Assembly (NCBI RefSeq): GCF_048263965.1
Contig: NZ_JBLXDO010000005.1
Coordinates: 62,001-126,000 of the forward strand
DNA from: Ferrimonas sp048263965
Lineage (GTDB): Bacteria > Pseudomonadota > Gammaproteobacteria > Enterobacterales > Shewanellaceae
Direction of reading: 5' to 3'
DNA: 64,000 bases
The notes beneath the pieces were generated by a model. That model did not search any database. It was not told where the DNA came from and saw only the letters and a list, made by a program, of their open reading frames with translations. The translations under genes were made by a program, and so were the position numbers. Positions 35,812 through 45,146 of this stretch are shown here, in pieces; within the stretch, counting starts at the first letter, position 1; every line of letters begins with the position of its first letter.

Positions 35812-36723
35812 GTGAGCAAATCCGCCTACCTCTTCCCCCTGGCGACCGTGATCGCCTGGGCAGGAAACGGTATAGTCAGCAAGATGTCCGTGGATGTGGT
35901 CAGCCCCGGAACCATCGCCTTCTATCGCTGGTTGCTGGCCGCCCTGGTGCTGCTTCCCTTCGTGGCGCCCACCCTGTGGCGCCAGCGACGTGCCATTCGT
36001 AAGCACTTCTTTAAGCTCAGTGTCCTCGGTGCCCTGGGCATGGTGGTGCTTCAGACCCTGACCTATGTGTCCGCTCAGACCACCTCTGCCACCAACATTG
36101 CGCTGATCGGCTCCGTGGTTCCCATGATGACCATGGCCTGGGGCGTGCTGCTGAACCGGGAGGCGCCCACTCAGGGCATGGTAGCCGGCTCACTGATCTC
36201 CTTCCTGGGTCTGTCCGTGCTGCTGACTCAGGGGCATCCCCTGGACCTGCTGAACCAAAGCCTGAATCAGGGTGACGTGCTGTTGCTGCTGGGTGCGGTC
36301 TGTTACGGCCTCTATGGGGTGTTGCTGCGCAGGTGGAAGCTGCCCTTCTCCACCTGGCCCTCCCTGTTTCTGCAGATGAGCATGGGTGCCCTGTGGCTGC
36401 TGCCGGTCTACCTGACCCAAGCAGACAAGAGCGTGTCCATGGAAGCCTGGCCCATGGTGCTGTTCGCCGCTCTGGTGGCCTCCCTGTTCGCCACCTACAG
36501 CTGGCTGCGGGGTATTCAGGCCCTGGGCGCCAACCGTTGCACCGCCTTTATGAACCTGAACCCGCTGATTGGCACCGGCCTGGCGGTCTGGCTGCTGGGC
36601 GAAAGCCTATCCCAGGCGCACTATCTGGGCGGCAGCCTGACCCTGCTGGGGGTGTTTCTGACCCAGAGGCTCAAGTCCCCTGCCCGGCTGCGCCGCAAGC
36701 GCCAGCCGCTGCCAGAAAGCTGA
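35812..36723 (+). CDS. EamA/DMT-superfamily transporter
   Basis: A 303-aa ten-helix protein with the two EamA repeats: PGTIAFYRWLLAALVLLPF in the first half and LRGIQALGANRCTAFMNLNPLIG in the second. The start is GTG 35812 with GGAG 9 nt upstream; the first residues are SKSAYLF. It probably exports a small metabolite, controlled by the adjacent AraC regulator. The substrate is unknown. Confidence 0.92.
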   Translation: MSKSAYLFPLATVIAWAGNGIVSKMSVDVVSPGTIAFYRWLLAALVLLPFVAPTLWRQRRAIRKHFFKLSVLGALGMVVLQTLTYVSAQTTSATNIALIGSVVPMMTMAWGVLLNREAPTQGMVAGSLISFLGLSVLLTQGHPLDLLNQSLNQGDVLLLLGAVCYGLYGVLLRRWKLPFSTWPSLFLQMSMGALWLLPVYLTQADKSVSMEAWPMVLFAALVASLFATYSWLRGIQALGANRCTAFMNLNPLIGTGLAVWLLGESLSQAHYLGGSLTLLGVFLTQRLKSPARLRRKRQPLPES

Positions 36724-36740
36724 ATTTCAGTAAAAGAAAA

Positions 36741-36761
36741 GGCCAGCCCCAGGGGCTGGCC
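36741..36761. terminator. Bidirectional terminator
   Basis: GGCCAGCCCC/GGGGCTGGCC around a single A, so an effective 9-bp stem with a 3-nt loop. A-rich sequence precedes and TTTCTGTTT follows. It lies between the convergent EamA and TraF-like genes. Confidence 0.8.
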
Positions 36762-36793
36762 TTTCTGTTTCTGTACTGACAACCCGGGGAGGC

Positions 36794-37984
36794 TTAGAAC
36801 TTCCAGCCCAGCTGCAGTGAGGCACCGCGCTCTTCGTCATCGCCGAACTGCGCTGCCAGATCCAGGCTGAAAGTATCCCAGGGAGTGATGCCCAGGCCGA
36901 CGGTCAGCAGATCGTCGTAGTTATCAGACAGGTCAGTAACGTAACCGCCACGCAGCTGAAGGTGGGTCCAGGTCAGCTCCAGGCCAGTGCGCACCAACTG
37001 GCGCGCCTGCAGAAGTTGAGGCGCATTGCTCTCCACCACGAAGGACTCGTCTTCAACCAGGTCCGCCTCTAGGGTGGCGCCGAAGATTCCCTTCTGCCAG
37101 GCAACGGCTGCGGCATAGGTCGGCTCCAGGGTAATGGTATGGCCTTCAACATTTTCGATGGAGTGCTCCACCAGGTTGTAGCCCACCAGTCCAAATCGCC
37201 AGTTGCCATAGCTCTTGTAGAAGCCCAGATCCAGGTTGAAGCCTGAATCATCACTCAGATACTCATCCTCGAAGTAATCATCGTTGTCGTAGTTGTTGAT
37301 GTTGGCGCGGTAGAGATAGGTATCCAGACGCTGGTATTTGGGCGATACACCAATGCTGAACTCGCCGATGCTGGGCAGCTTGAATTCACGGGCCAGGTTC
37401 AGTGCCACCTCAGACACCACCACGGCGTGGGCCACACCCTCGGACTGCAGCTGATCCGGGTCGAAGACGCCGGTCACCAGAGCCTGCTCTACCAGAACCC
37501 GGTCGTTATCGTCGTAATCGAAGTCACCATTACCCACCACGTAGCCGCCGATGGTCAGGCCCCAGGCCAGACTCTTGGAGGGGGCAAAGATCCCCAGGTC
37601 CAGATTGGCCTCACCGATCAGGCGGGTGTCGTCCAGGGCTTCAAGCTCGCGCAACAGGGCGTCGGCATCGGCCTGGGTTGGCGGATCATTGGGATCCATG
37701 GCGTTGATCTTATCCTCGAAGCGCTCGATGGCATCCTGTGTGTCATCCACCTGGTCCAGGGCATCCTCATACTCCTTGGCCAGGGCACTGACGCCCAGGC
37801 GGATGTAGAGGTCATCGCTCTCTTGGAAACGGGTTAACAGGGCGGGGTTCAGAGGGGCGCGGGTGAAATCGCCGCTGGCGATACCTGTGTAGCCGGCCCC
37901 GGCACTCTTGGCATCCATGCCAACAACGGCACTGGCGGGTGCGGCAACGGCCATCAGGGCCAGACTCACTACGGATAACTTCAT
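36794..37984 (-). CDS. TraF-like outer membrane barrel protein
   Basis: About 396 aa with a signal peptide (VVSLALMAVAAPASA-V) and strands ending in the terminal Phe expected of outer membrane proteins (SLQLGWKF). The opening MDAKSAGAGYTGIASGDFTRAPLNPALL is the conjugal-transfer TraF-like signature (PF13729), a family now seen as chromosomal barrel proteins of unknown role, with no other tra gene here. Residues 65-95 (ALDQVDDTQDAIERFEDKI) form an acidic helical insert. AGGTAGAG lies 5' of the start. Confidence 0.85.
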   Translation of the reverse strand: MKLSVVSLALMAVAAPASAVVGMDAKSAGAGYTGIASGDFTRAPLNPALLTRFQESDDLYIRLGVSALAKEYEDALDQVDDTQDAIERFEDKINAMDPNDPPTQADADALLRELEALDDTRLIGEANLDLGIFAPSKSLAWGLTIGGYVVGNGDFDYDDNDRVLVEQALVTGVFDPDQLQSEGVAHAVVVSEVALNLAREFKLPSIGEFSIGVSPKYQRLDTYLYRANINNYDNDDYFEDEYLSDDSGFNLDLGFYKSYGNWRFGLVGYNLVEHSIENVEGHTITLEPTYAAAVAWQKGIFGATLEADLVEDESFVVESNAPQLLQARQLVRTGLELTWTHLQLRGGYVTDLSDNYDDLLTVGLGITPWDTFSLDLAAQFGDDEERGASLQLGWKF

Positions 37985-38185
37985 CATCTCTACCTATCTG
38001 CGTGGTATTTATTGTGCTGCCCTATGCAGCGATGTAGGACCGGCCGGTTATCACGACAAACGATCCCTGGTACTACAGCGACAACCTGACTCTTTCCCTT
38101 AAATTGGCTTCAAATTTCAAACCACAGCGTCGGGTCCAGGCTGTTATTCCTGTATCGGCCTTCCCGGCCAAAGTGTTAATACAAA

Positions 38186-38209
38186 AACACCCTGCCGAGG
38201 CAGGGTGTT
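38186..38209 (-). terminator. Terminator after the M13 peptidase gene
   Basis: AACACCCTGC/GCAGGGTGTT (10 pairs, 4-nt loop), 21 nt beyond the stop at 38230 and followed on the minus strand by TTTTTGT. Confidence 0.8.
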
Positions 38210-38229
38210 GAATTGTAGCAAGATTTAAT

Positions 38230-40293
38230 TTACCAAATCTTTACGCGCTTCTCGGGTGGCAGATACATGGCATCGCCTTCCTTCACGTCAAACTGGGAGT
38301 AGAACTCATCCATGTTGGACAGAGGACCGTTGGCACGGAACTGGGAAGGAGAGTGCGGATCGGTGGCTACGCGGTTACGCAGCGCCTGCTCCTTGTACTT
38401 ACCACGCCAGATCTGGCCCCAGCCGATGAAGAAGCGCTGGTCGCCGGTCAGGTCATCCATTACCGGGGCCTCTTTGCCTTCCAGAGACATCTTGTAGGCC
38501 TTATAGGCAATGGTGGCACCGGACAGATCGCCGATGTTCTCACCCAGGGTCAGTTTGCCGTTCACGTTCAGATCGGGGAACACCTGATAACCGTCATACT
38601 GGGCAACCAGGGCGCTGCCGCGTTCCTTGAACGCCTTCAGGTCGGAGTCGGTCCACCAGTTCTTCAGGTTACCGTCCTTGTCGTAACGGGAGCCCTGATC
38701 ATCGAAGCCGTGACCCATCTCGTGGCCGATGACCGCACCGATGCCGCCGTAGTTCACCGCATCGTCTGCGTTCATGTTGAAGAACGGAGGCTGCAGGATG
38801 GCTGCCGGGAACACGATCTCATTCATCACAGGGCTGTAATAGGCGTTTACAGTCTGTGGGGTCATGTGCCACTCGTAGCGGCGGATTGGGCCGCCCAGCT
38901 TCTCCAGGTCCTTGTCGTGGGACACCAGGGAGGAGCGAATGGAGTTGCCAACCAGATCGTCCGCCTTGATCTCCAGGGCAGTGTAATCTTCCCACTTGTC
39001 TGGGTAGCCGATCTTAGGTGTGAAGGCGGCCAGCTTCTCTTTGGCCTTCACCTTGGTTTCCGGGCTCATCCAGTCCAGCTCATCGATGCTGGCGCCATAG
39101 GCCTTACGCAGGTTTTCTACCAGCTCGCTCATGCGGGCTTTGGCTTCTGGCGGGAAGTGCTTCTCTACGTAAACCTTACCCACAACCTCACCCAGGTTGC
39201 CGCTCACCAGGGAAACAGCGCGCTTCCAGCGCTCCTTCTGTACTTCCTGGCCGTTCAGCTGACGGGCGAAGAAATCAAAGTTTTCGTCGTCGAACTGCTT
39301 GGGCAGCAGGCTGGCGTAGGAGGTCAGCAGGTGCCAGTTCAGGTAGGTCTTCCAATCCTCAACGGAGTTGTCAGCCAGAACCTGACCCAGGGTCTCGATG
39401 TAGCTGGGCTGGTTGATGATGATGTCAGGCTGCTTGTCGCCACCGATCACCTTCAGGTAACCGTTCCAGTCGATGTTGGCAGACAGCTTGGACAGATCGG
39501 CCACCTGGTACTTGTTGTAACGCTTGGCGCTGTCGCGGCTCTCAACTCGGGTCCAGTGACCTTTGGCCAGGGCGGTCTCGATGTTCAGGACGGTCTTGGC
39601 GGCATCGGCGGGGTTGGCCACACCGGCCATGGTGAACATCTTCTCCATGTGGGCCAGGAAGCCTTCACGGATCTTGACGAAACGCTCGCCTTCGTTGAAG
39701 TAGTAGTCACGGTCGGGCAGAGACAGACCAGACTGCCAGATGTGGGTGGCGTAGCGCTCGGAGTTCTTGGCATCCACGTTGACGTAGAAGGCCATGGGGG
39801 TGCCGGCGCCAATCATCTGGCTGTGGGCAAAGTAGGCCACTACGTCATCGCGGCTGTCGATGGCGGCAATCTTGCTCATCTCAGGCTTGAGCGGGTTCAG
39901 ACCCAGCTCTTCGATGGTGGCGGTGTCCATGAAGGAGCGGTACAGATCGCCCACCTTCTGCTCGTCGCTGCCCGCTTTCAGGTCAGGCATGCCGGCCAGC
40001 TCTTCAATGATCACTTTAACGTCATCGCGGGCCTTCTCACGCAGGTCATAAAAGGCACCGGAGCTGGTGCGATCCGCCGGTACCTCGGTGGTCTTCATCC
40101 AGGTACCGTTCACGTAAGAGTAGAAATCGTCCTGGGGACGGACGGTGGTGTCAAAGTTCTGGAACTCGATGCCAGAACTCAGCTGCTTCTGAACGGCTTG
40201 AGCAACAGCAGTAGGCTGGGAAGTTTCATTTTGGGCACAGCCTGCTACCAGCAGGGCGGAGGCGCACAGGCCACCAATAATCACGCGTTTCAT
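38230..40293 (-). CDS. M13 family (neprilysin-like) metallopeptidase lipoprotein
   Basis: About 687 aa. The ATG at 40293 has AAGGA 7 nt upstream. The signal VIIGGLCASALLVAGC carries a lipobox Cys. The M13 zinc site is HEMGHGFDDQGSRYD with the downstream ENIGDLSG glutamate, and NAYYSPVMNEIVFPAAIL is the substrate-binding strand motif. These peptidases cut short peptides at hydrophobic residues. Being lipid-anchored, it should face the periplasm or surface and may help use peptides as nutrients. Confidence 0.95.
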   Translation of the reverse strand: MKRVIIGGLCASALLVAGCAQNETSQPTAVAQAVQKQLSSGIEFQNFDTTVRPQDDFYSYVNGTWMKTTEVPADRTSSGAFYDLREKARDDVKVIIEELAGMPDLKAGSDEQKVGDLYRSFMDTATIEELGLNPLKPEMSKIAAIDSRDDVVAYFAHSQMIGAGTPMAFYVNVDAKNSERYATHIWQSGLSLPDRDYYFNEGERFVKIREGFLAHMEKMFTMAGVANPADAAKTVLNIETALAKGHWTRVESRDSAKRYNKYQVADLSKLSANIDWNGYLKVIGGDKQPDIIINQPSYIETLGQVLADNSVEDWKTYLNWHLLTSYASLLPKQFDDENFDFFARQLNGQEVQKERWKRAVSLVSGNLGEVVGKVYVEKHFPPEAKARMSELVENLRKAYGASIDELDWMSPETKVKAKEKLAAFTPKIGYPDKWEDYTALEIKADDLVGNSIRSSLVSHDKDLEKLGGPIRRYEWHMTPQTVNAYYSPVMNEIVFPAAILQPPFFNMNADDAVNYGGIGAVIGHEMGHGFDDQGSRYDKDGNLKNWWTDSDLKAFKERGSALVAQYDGYQVFPDLNVNGKLTLGENIGDLSGATIAYKAYKMSLEGKEAPVMDDLTGDQRFFIGWGQIWRGKYKEQALRNRVATDPHSPSQFRANGPLSNMDEFYSQFDVKEGDAMYLPPEKRVKIW

Positions 40294-40468
40294 CAGCATA
40301 TCCTTATGATATATGGAGCTAATAGATTCAAAACCCCACGATACTAGCCTTCAAAGGATCACAGGTCAAAACCCACTTTGTTACAACCTTATTCCAAGCT
40401 GATGATAATTCGGTCAACAGGGTAAAGAGCCGCGACAACCTTCCCGGTCACCGGTGCCGACCGCCCCT

Positions 40469-41005
40469 CTACTCCAGCAGAGTGGTGTGCAATGCAAGAT
40501 ACTGATGTTGCAAAATGTACATTCGCTTAACATCACAGTAGCGACCATTGATAAAGTACTCCTGGACTAGGTGGCCCTCCTCCAGGAAGCCGCACTCCCG
40601 ATACAGATGCAGTGCCCGCTCATTCTCCTCCGCCACCAGCAGATAGACCTTGTGCAGGTTGAGGATGGTAAAGGAGTAATCCAGGGCCTTGTGGATCATC
40701 TGCCTAGCCAACCCTTTGCCCTGATGCTCCGGCGCGATGATGATCTGAAACTCGGCGCTGCGGTGGATGTAGTTGATCTCAATCAGTTCCACCAGGCCGA
40801 TAAGCTCACCATCCACATCCTCCACCACAAACCGCCGTTCGGCATTGTCATGAACATGCTTGTTGTAGAGCTGCTCCAGCTCATCAAAAGACTCGTAGGG
40901 CTCTTCGAACCAGTAGGCCATGATATTGCGGTTGTTGTTGAGATGATGGACAAACTTGAGGTCATTGCGCTCCAGGGCCCGAAGCGCCAATTTGATGTGA
41001 CTCAT
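40469..41005 (-). CDS. speG: Spermidine N1-acetyltransferase
   Basis: A 178-aa GNAT protein that follows SpeG closely: ALRALERNDLKFVHHLNNN near the N-terminus, the acetyl-CoA loop EHQGKGLARQMIHKALDY, and ENERALHLYRECGFLEEGH. It acetylates spermidine or spermine, relieving polyamine toxicity. Confidence 0.95.
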   Translation of the reverse strand: MSHIKLALRALERNDLKFVHHLNNNRNIMAYWFEEPYESFDELEQLYNKHVHDNAERRFVVEDVDGELIGLVELIEINYIHRSAEFQIIIAPEHQGKGLARQMIHKALDYSFTILNLHKVYLLVAEENERALHLYRECGFLEEGHLVQEYFINGRYCDVKRMYILQHQYLALHTTLLE

Positions 41006-41056
41006 ACACAGGTTCCGTGTGATGCCTGACTACCAAGTTACTCTATGTGAGCGTCA

Positions 41057-41080
41057 GGGGCGACGACTTTTCGCCGCCCC
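41057..41080 (-). terminator. Possible terminator after the M24 peptidase gene
   Basis: GGGGCGACG/CGCCGCCCC forms a stem with one internal mismatch, 10 nt beyond the stop at 41091. It lacks a U-run on the minus strand, so it is weak. Confidence 0.4.
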
Positions 41081-41090
41081 AAGGGTCCTA

Positions 41091-42311
41091 TTATCCCCTT
41101 TGGTAGCCGAAGGGGTCATCGACACTGTAAGCCGGCTCGGTAAACCAGCGCGGCCCTTTCTCTGTGACGTAGAAGTGGTCCTCCAGCCTGACGCCAAACT
41201 CACCGGGCAGCACCAGCATGGGCTCATCGGAGAACACCATCCCGGGCGCCAGAGGCTGGCTCTCCCCTCTGACCAGGTAGGGGCCTTCATGGATCTCCAT
41301 GCCGCAACCATGGCCGGTACGATGGGGCAGACCAGGAAGACGATAGTCCGGCCCAAAGCCATAGGCATTCAATACCTCACGGGCAGCATAATCCGCCGAT
41401 TCGCAGGGACGGTCCGGTTGGGCCGCCTCAAAGGCCGCCAACTGGGCGGCCTTCTCCGCCTCCCAGGCCAAGCGCTGGCGCTCATTAGGCTCTCCGAAGC
41501 AGTAGCTGCGGGTAATGTCCGAATGATAGCCCTCAACAATGCAGCCGGTGTCGATCAACACCCAGTCCCCCTCCTTCAGCACCTGCGGCTCCTTGACGCC
41601 ATGGGGGAAGCTGGTGGCAAGGCCAAAGAGAACGATGCAGAAGCTGGAGCCGCCTGGGGCACCGACTCTGCGGTGGGCCTGGTCGATAAACGCCACCACT
41701 TCGGTGGTGGTGATGCCGGGTCGAAGGATCCGGGCTGCCGCCTTGTGCACCTCCAAAGTCATGCTCTTGGCACACTGCATGATGGCCAGTTCTGACTCAC
41801 TCTTGCGGGCTCGCAGAGACTGAAACAGGGGGCCTCCATTAATCCAGTCCAGATCACCACCGGCCAGCCTCAGGCCGTCATAGAGAAACAGGGGAACCGA
41901 TGGGTCAACCGCCACCTGACCGGCCGCAATACCGTGGTCATTCAGCAGTCCGGTCACCAATTCATAGGGAGACTCGTGCTCATGCCATCCGGCGATGGGC
42001 GCAGCAACCAGCATGAAATCCTTGAGGGTATCCCACTCGAAATGAGGAGCAATATAGATAAGGTCGCCTGTGTCCATCAGCAGCGCCCCGACCATACGCT
42101 CACTGGGATGCCAGTTGAGGCCGGTAAAGTAACTCAGGTTGACCCCGGCGTTGATAAACAGCGCGCCAATCCCCTCTCTCCTCATGGCGGACACTGCCGC
42201 CGCCTGCCTCTGAAGGTACTCCTCCATGTCGATGGGGCGCAGCCCTTGGGTCATGGGTTTGAGTAACTGCAGTTGCTGTTCAGGGCTGGATCCACCCACG
42301 CCTATGGTCAT
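41091..42311 (-). CDS. M24 family metallopeptidase (Xaa-Pro dipeptidase-like)
   Basis: About 406 aa from ATG 42311 (GGAAG 7 nt upstream). The N-terminal creatinase-like domain is followed by the pita-bread catalytic domain: LIDTGCIVEGYHSDITRSY (two metal-binding Asp), HRTGHGCGMEIHEGPYL (His), SDEPMLVLPGEFGVRLEDHFYV (Glu/Glu). This is the family of prolidases and ectoine hydrolases. A perfect palindrome 21 nt before the start is identical to the operator of the hydroxyproline locus, so cleavage of Xaa-Pro or Xaa-hydroxyproline dipeptides is a reasonable role. The substrate is inferred. Confidence 0.9.
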   Translation of the reverse strand: MTIGVGGSSPEQQLQLLKPMTQGLRPIDMEEYLQRQAAAVSAMRREGIGALFINAGVNLSYFTGLNWHPSERMVGALLMDTGDLIYIAPHFEWDTLKDFMLVAAPIAGWHEHESPYELVTGLLNDHGIAAGQVAVDPSVPLFLYDGLRLAGGDLDWINGGPLFQSLRARKSESELAIMQCAKSMTLEVHKAAARILRPGITTTEVVAFIDQAHRRVGAPGGSSFCIVLFGLATSFPHGVKEPQVLKEGDWVLIDTGCIVEGYHSDITRSYCFGEPNERQRLAWEAEKAAQLAAFEAAQPDRPCESADYAAREVLNAYGFGPDYRLPGLPHRTGHGCGMEIHEGPYLVRGESQPLAPGMVFSDEPMLVLPGEFGVRLEDHFYVTEKGPRWFTEPAYSVDDPFGYQRG

Positions 42312-42331
42312 ATCGACTTCCATTGCACTTG

Positions 42332-42349
42332 AATATTGTATGCAATATT
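42332..42349. promoter_or_regulatory. Palindromic operator AATATTG-TATG-CAATATT, shared with the hydroxyproline locus
   Basis: Perfect 7-bp arms. Its core 42333-42348 is the exact reverse complement of 62818-62833. It lies 21 nt before the M24 peptidase start. The TTGTATGCAA-type core resembles FadR/GntR-family operators (TTGTATACAA). No GntR gene is in the window. Confidence 0.75.
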
Positions 42350-42380
42350 AGATCAGCACCCTGTTCCCACTCAACACCAT

Positions 42381-43553
42381 TTAACGCTCTGGTTCGGCGA
42401 GTATTGCCAGCTTTGCTCGATACAGGTCCTCCTGCTCATCCTCATGAGTATGCTGAAGCGCCAGGGCCAACGCCTGTTTGGCCTCCTCTTTGCGACCCAG
42501 TTTGAACAACGCCTTGCCCTTACCGGCATAGCCGTGGTGAAGATAGGGTGCACGCTCTATGGCTGTGTCGTAGTAACGAAGCGCTCGCTGATAATCACCG
42601 GACTCAAAGCTCTGGTCACCCAGCGACAACCAGCGAAACGGGCTGGGGTCTCTGGACTGTTCGATTCTCCGGGTCAACTGCTCAGCCTCCTCCGCCCTGC
42701 CCTGCCTGCGAAGCAGCAAACGGTAGTTGGAGAGCAGATCCAGATGATCAGGGTCAGCCTCCAAACCATATTGATAGCTCTTCTCGGACAGCGCCTGCAG
42801 GCCCATGTTGCGGTAGATCACCCCAAGCAGATTGATGTTGTCACCACTGTGTGGATCCCACTCCAGTGCCTGGGTGACCAACCAGCCAGCCCGGCCCAAC
42901 TGTTCGGTGGTCAGCGCCTCTGCCGCCAGATTCCTGAAGTACATTCCCATAAAGGCGGCGTGGCTCACTGCCCCCTTTTCCCAGTTGTTGGCCGTTGGGA
43001 AGTAGTCCACCACCACACTGGGACGCCTGGCGTAGAGTACGCCCTCCTCGGGCTGAAAATTCGGGTCATAAAGGCGGGTACGCACATGGTTGGAGATAAG
43101 GCCAAACTTCTCCCTCTTCAGATAGACCGGGTTGGTCGTCACCCCAAGGTACTCCACCTCTATGCCAGCCAGGTTGGCGTACGCGGTCGTCAGGATCGCC
43201 AGGGAAAGGCAATTACCCGCCCCTTCTTGCACCACCTCGGAAGCGGTGTAGGTCGCCCCATAGTAGGTGAAGTTGTCCATGCTGTACTCCAGATAACGAT
43301 ACAACCTTCGGTGTGCCGGCACCTGACGGTTTTCCGGTGCTTCATAGAAGCTCAGGAATCGCTGCTGTTCCTCTGGGGGAAGCAGGAACAGCTCCGCCTC
43401 TTCCTGCATGACAGGCCTGGGGCCGAACTGGCTGGAATCAATCAGTGCAAACACCGCGGGTGTTGACGAGGGCGTTGGACTGGCCGGTAGCTGAGGCGAG
43501 TTACTGCAGCCCGCCATAAGGCCGGCACAAAGGAGTAAAATCTGGTACTTCAT
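42381..43553 (-). CDS. TPR lipoprotein with transglutaminase-like N-terminal region
   Basis: About 390 aa. ATG 43553 has AGGGATG upstream. The signal ILLLCAGLMAGC has a lipobox. Residues 75-170 carry a transglutaminase-like Cys region (EGAGNCLSLAILTTAYANLAG, then the His-bearing LISNHVRTRL). The C-terminal half has tetratricopeptide repeats (GDYQRALRYYDTAIERAPY and LFKLGRKEEAKQALALAL). It is probably an outer membrane scaffold. It sits 70 bp downstream of the unrelated operator, on the same strand as the M24 gene. Confidence 0.8.
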   Translation of the reverse strand: MKYQILLLCAGLMAGCSNSPQLPASPTPSSTPAVFALIDSSQFGPRPVMQEEAELFLLPPEEQQRFLSFYEAPENRQVPAHRRLYRYLEYSMDNFTYYGATYTASEVVQEGAGNCLSLAILTTAYANLAGIEVEYLGVTTNPVYLKREKFGLISNHVRTRLYDPNFQPEEGVLYARRPSVVVDYFPTANNWEKGAVSHAAFMGMYFRNLAAEALTTEQLGRAGWLVTQALEWDPHSGDNINLLGVIYRNMGLQALSEKSYQYGLEADPDHLDLLSNYRLLLRRQGRAEEAEQLTRRIEQSRDPSPFRWLSLGDQSFESGDYQRALRYYDTAIERAPYLHHGYAGKGKALFKLGRKEEAKQALALALQHTHEDEQEDLYRAKLAILAEPER

Positions 43554-43623
43554 AATCATCCCTGCAAATGTCTATGGCCTGGGCCGCACATCCTGTGAGC
43601 ATGGGCCCAATAGGGCAAACTCG

Positions 43624-43809
43624 CTACTTGCGAGCGTTGAATCGTTGGGGATTCTGACCGGCGATCTCCACATTGAGTCGATGCCCGGCCGGCAACTTCT
43701 GAGTAACAAATCGTTGCCAGCGGAAAAGAGTGACGAGACAGGGAGGCGGTGTCAAGAGAACCGTCAGCCGGTCGATTACCTCCTTAGGCAACCGACCAAG
43801 GCCGCGGTA
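43624..43809 (-). pseudogene. Open, coding-like remnant of unknown origin
   Basis: A minus-strand frame with no start codon runs 61 codons between TGA (43812-43810) and TAG (43626-43624). It includes LFRWQRFVTQKLPAGHRL and ends QNPQRFNARK. The last stretch (PAGHRLNVEIAGQN) loosely recalls the C-terminus of CocE/X-Pro dipeptidyl-peptidase-type hydrolases, but the upstream part does not. The lack of a start suggests a decayed gene or mobile-element end. Low confidence. Confidence 0.25.
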
Positions 43810-43818
43810 TCAGCAGGA

Positions 43819-44367
43819 TCAGTTGAGAGAATAAACCGCAAGAATTCGATAGGGACCGGGTTCGCAACCTTGAAACTGATCGGACGCCAGCAGTGCCTTG
43901 GCATCCTCCAGGCTAGGCAGCAGGCACTGTTCATTCACCTTCACCCTTTCTGCCAGGTGGCTGCAGGAGAGCAAAGAGCATTCAGGCTGATCCCCCATGG
44001 AGAAGCTGACGATATCAAAGCCCTCCAGGGTAGGTGCCTCCGGCATCTCAATGGTCACCGCCCGTTTACTGTCCACGGCAAATGCCTCCCACTTTCCAAG
44101 GCAGTCATTCCACTGCTGGGGGTAGAGCTCATAGTAAAAAGCCTGGGGCTGTGCCCCATCATCATCTGCGCCGAGCCGCAGCACACGTTCCGCATCAGAG
44201 CGGCGATTGAGCATCCAGTACCCATTTAACAGAGATTCATCTTGCTCGGCACAGATAAGGTTATGGGAGTTACAACCACTGACTGAGAAAAGCTTTTTTA
44301 CATTTGTGTTTTTTAACCAATCTGGCCTAGCGATTATGCGCTTGGCCATATAACCCATAGGTACCAT
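43819..44367 (-). CDS. Hypothetical protein, 182 aa
   Basis: AAGGA precedes ATG 44367 by 9 nt. No signal peptide is evident. The first 30 residues are basic and the remainder acidic, with several Cys (SVSGCNSHNLICAEQ, LLSCSHLAERVKVNEQCLL). I recognise no family. It neighbours an AT-rich gene-free stretch, which hints at local acquisition. Confidence 0.6.
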   Translation of the reverse strand: MVPMGYMAKRIIARPDWLKNTNVKKLFSVSGCNSHNLICAEQDESLLNGYWMLNRRSDAERVLRLGADDDGAQPQAFYYELYPQQWNDCLGKWEAFAVDSKRAVTIEMPEAPTLEGFDIVSFSMGDQPECSLLSCSHLAERVKVNEQCLLPSLEDAKALLASDQFQGCEPGPYRILAVYSLN

Positions 44368-45146
44368 TTTAATAGTCCTTATATCTGGAATCTTCAGGCT
44401 GACCTGTAGAAGTATCCGCCTGTCATTTTATTTTTGGACTGGCGCCCTTCTTCCTTAATGCTTGGCCTGCATATCAATTAAATCAGCAGCTAACATAAAG
44501 AATATTTATTCTTTTTCTTCGGATAACCATGCCAAAACCTTCTTAATCACGCAATAACCAACCATTACAGTAGCTTACGCATAGAAAAGCGAAGCCATTT
44601 CTATGCGTCAGACGCAGAATCACTGCGGTGAGAGTTGAAGACCACAAGAGAGATATCAATAAACTTTCATTAGAAAATCATAAATTAACTAACCAGAATA
44701 AGATTAATATCGAATGTCCTAAATTAAAGTTAACTAATTTAAGCCAACAAATAATTAAAGCATTAATCCAAAACTGGCTTTCAGCGACCAAAGTCTGTCG
44801 CAACAGTGCAGCTTACAGCAAGAAATAATTTAGCCACGGTCTCACCCGGGCGAAGCAAAATACACCCCACCCATTCACTTGCGCTTGAATTATATGATCG
44901 ATTTGACTAAAGCACTTCAGTCTAACCACAGAATCCAATAAAGACAATGTGATTAAGTCTCTTTTCAGCCATTCTTAAATTGGTGTTTTTTCACTCTACT
45001 GTGGTGGACCAAACTACAGACATATCAGTATATTGGTCCTAGCAGCCCGACATTCGTTTGCCGATCCACCTGTTGGCTCGACAGACTGCGGCCACACAAC
45101 AGACACAAAAGGGCGCTATTGCCACAGCCCCACTCCAGGAGGTCTC
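44368..45146. other. AT-rich intergenic region with an inverted repeat and no clear gene
   Basis: About 780 bp. AT content rises sharply at 44460-44720 and again around 44880-44990. It contains the hairpin at 44577-44608 and, near 45006-45039, a 7-bp inverted repeat GGACCAA...TTGGTCC with 20 nt between arms, about 110 nt before the LolA-like gene. A 66-codon GTG-initiated frame (44628-44828) is too lysine/asparagine-rich and lacks a ribosome site, so I do not call it a gene. Confidence 0.6.
44577..44608. repeat. Perfect 11-bp inverted repeat, 10-nt loop
   Basis: ACGCATAGAAA at 44577-44587 and TTTCTATGCGT at 44598-44608. It lacks a U-run on either side. It could be a processed RNA structure, an operator, or a degenerate repeat element end. 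Confidence 0.5.

Noticed and set aside
38353..40347. A 664-codon plus-strand open frame
   Set aside because: Antisense to the M13 peptidase, whose motifs are unambiguous.
44628..44828. 66-aa GTG-initiated frame in the AT-rich region
   Set aside because: No ribosome site, Asn/Lys/Ile-rich composition and no neighbour support.
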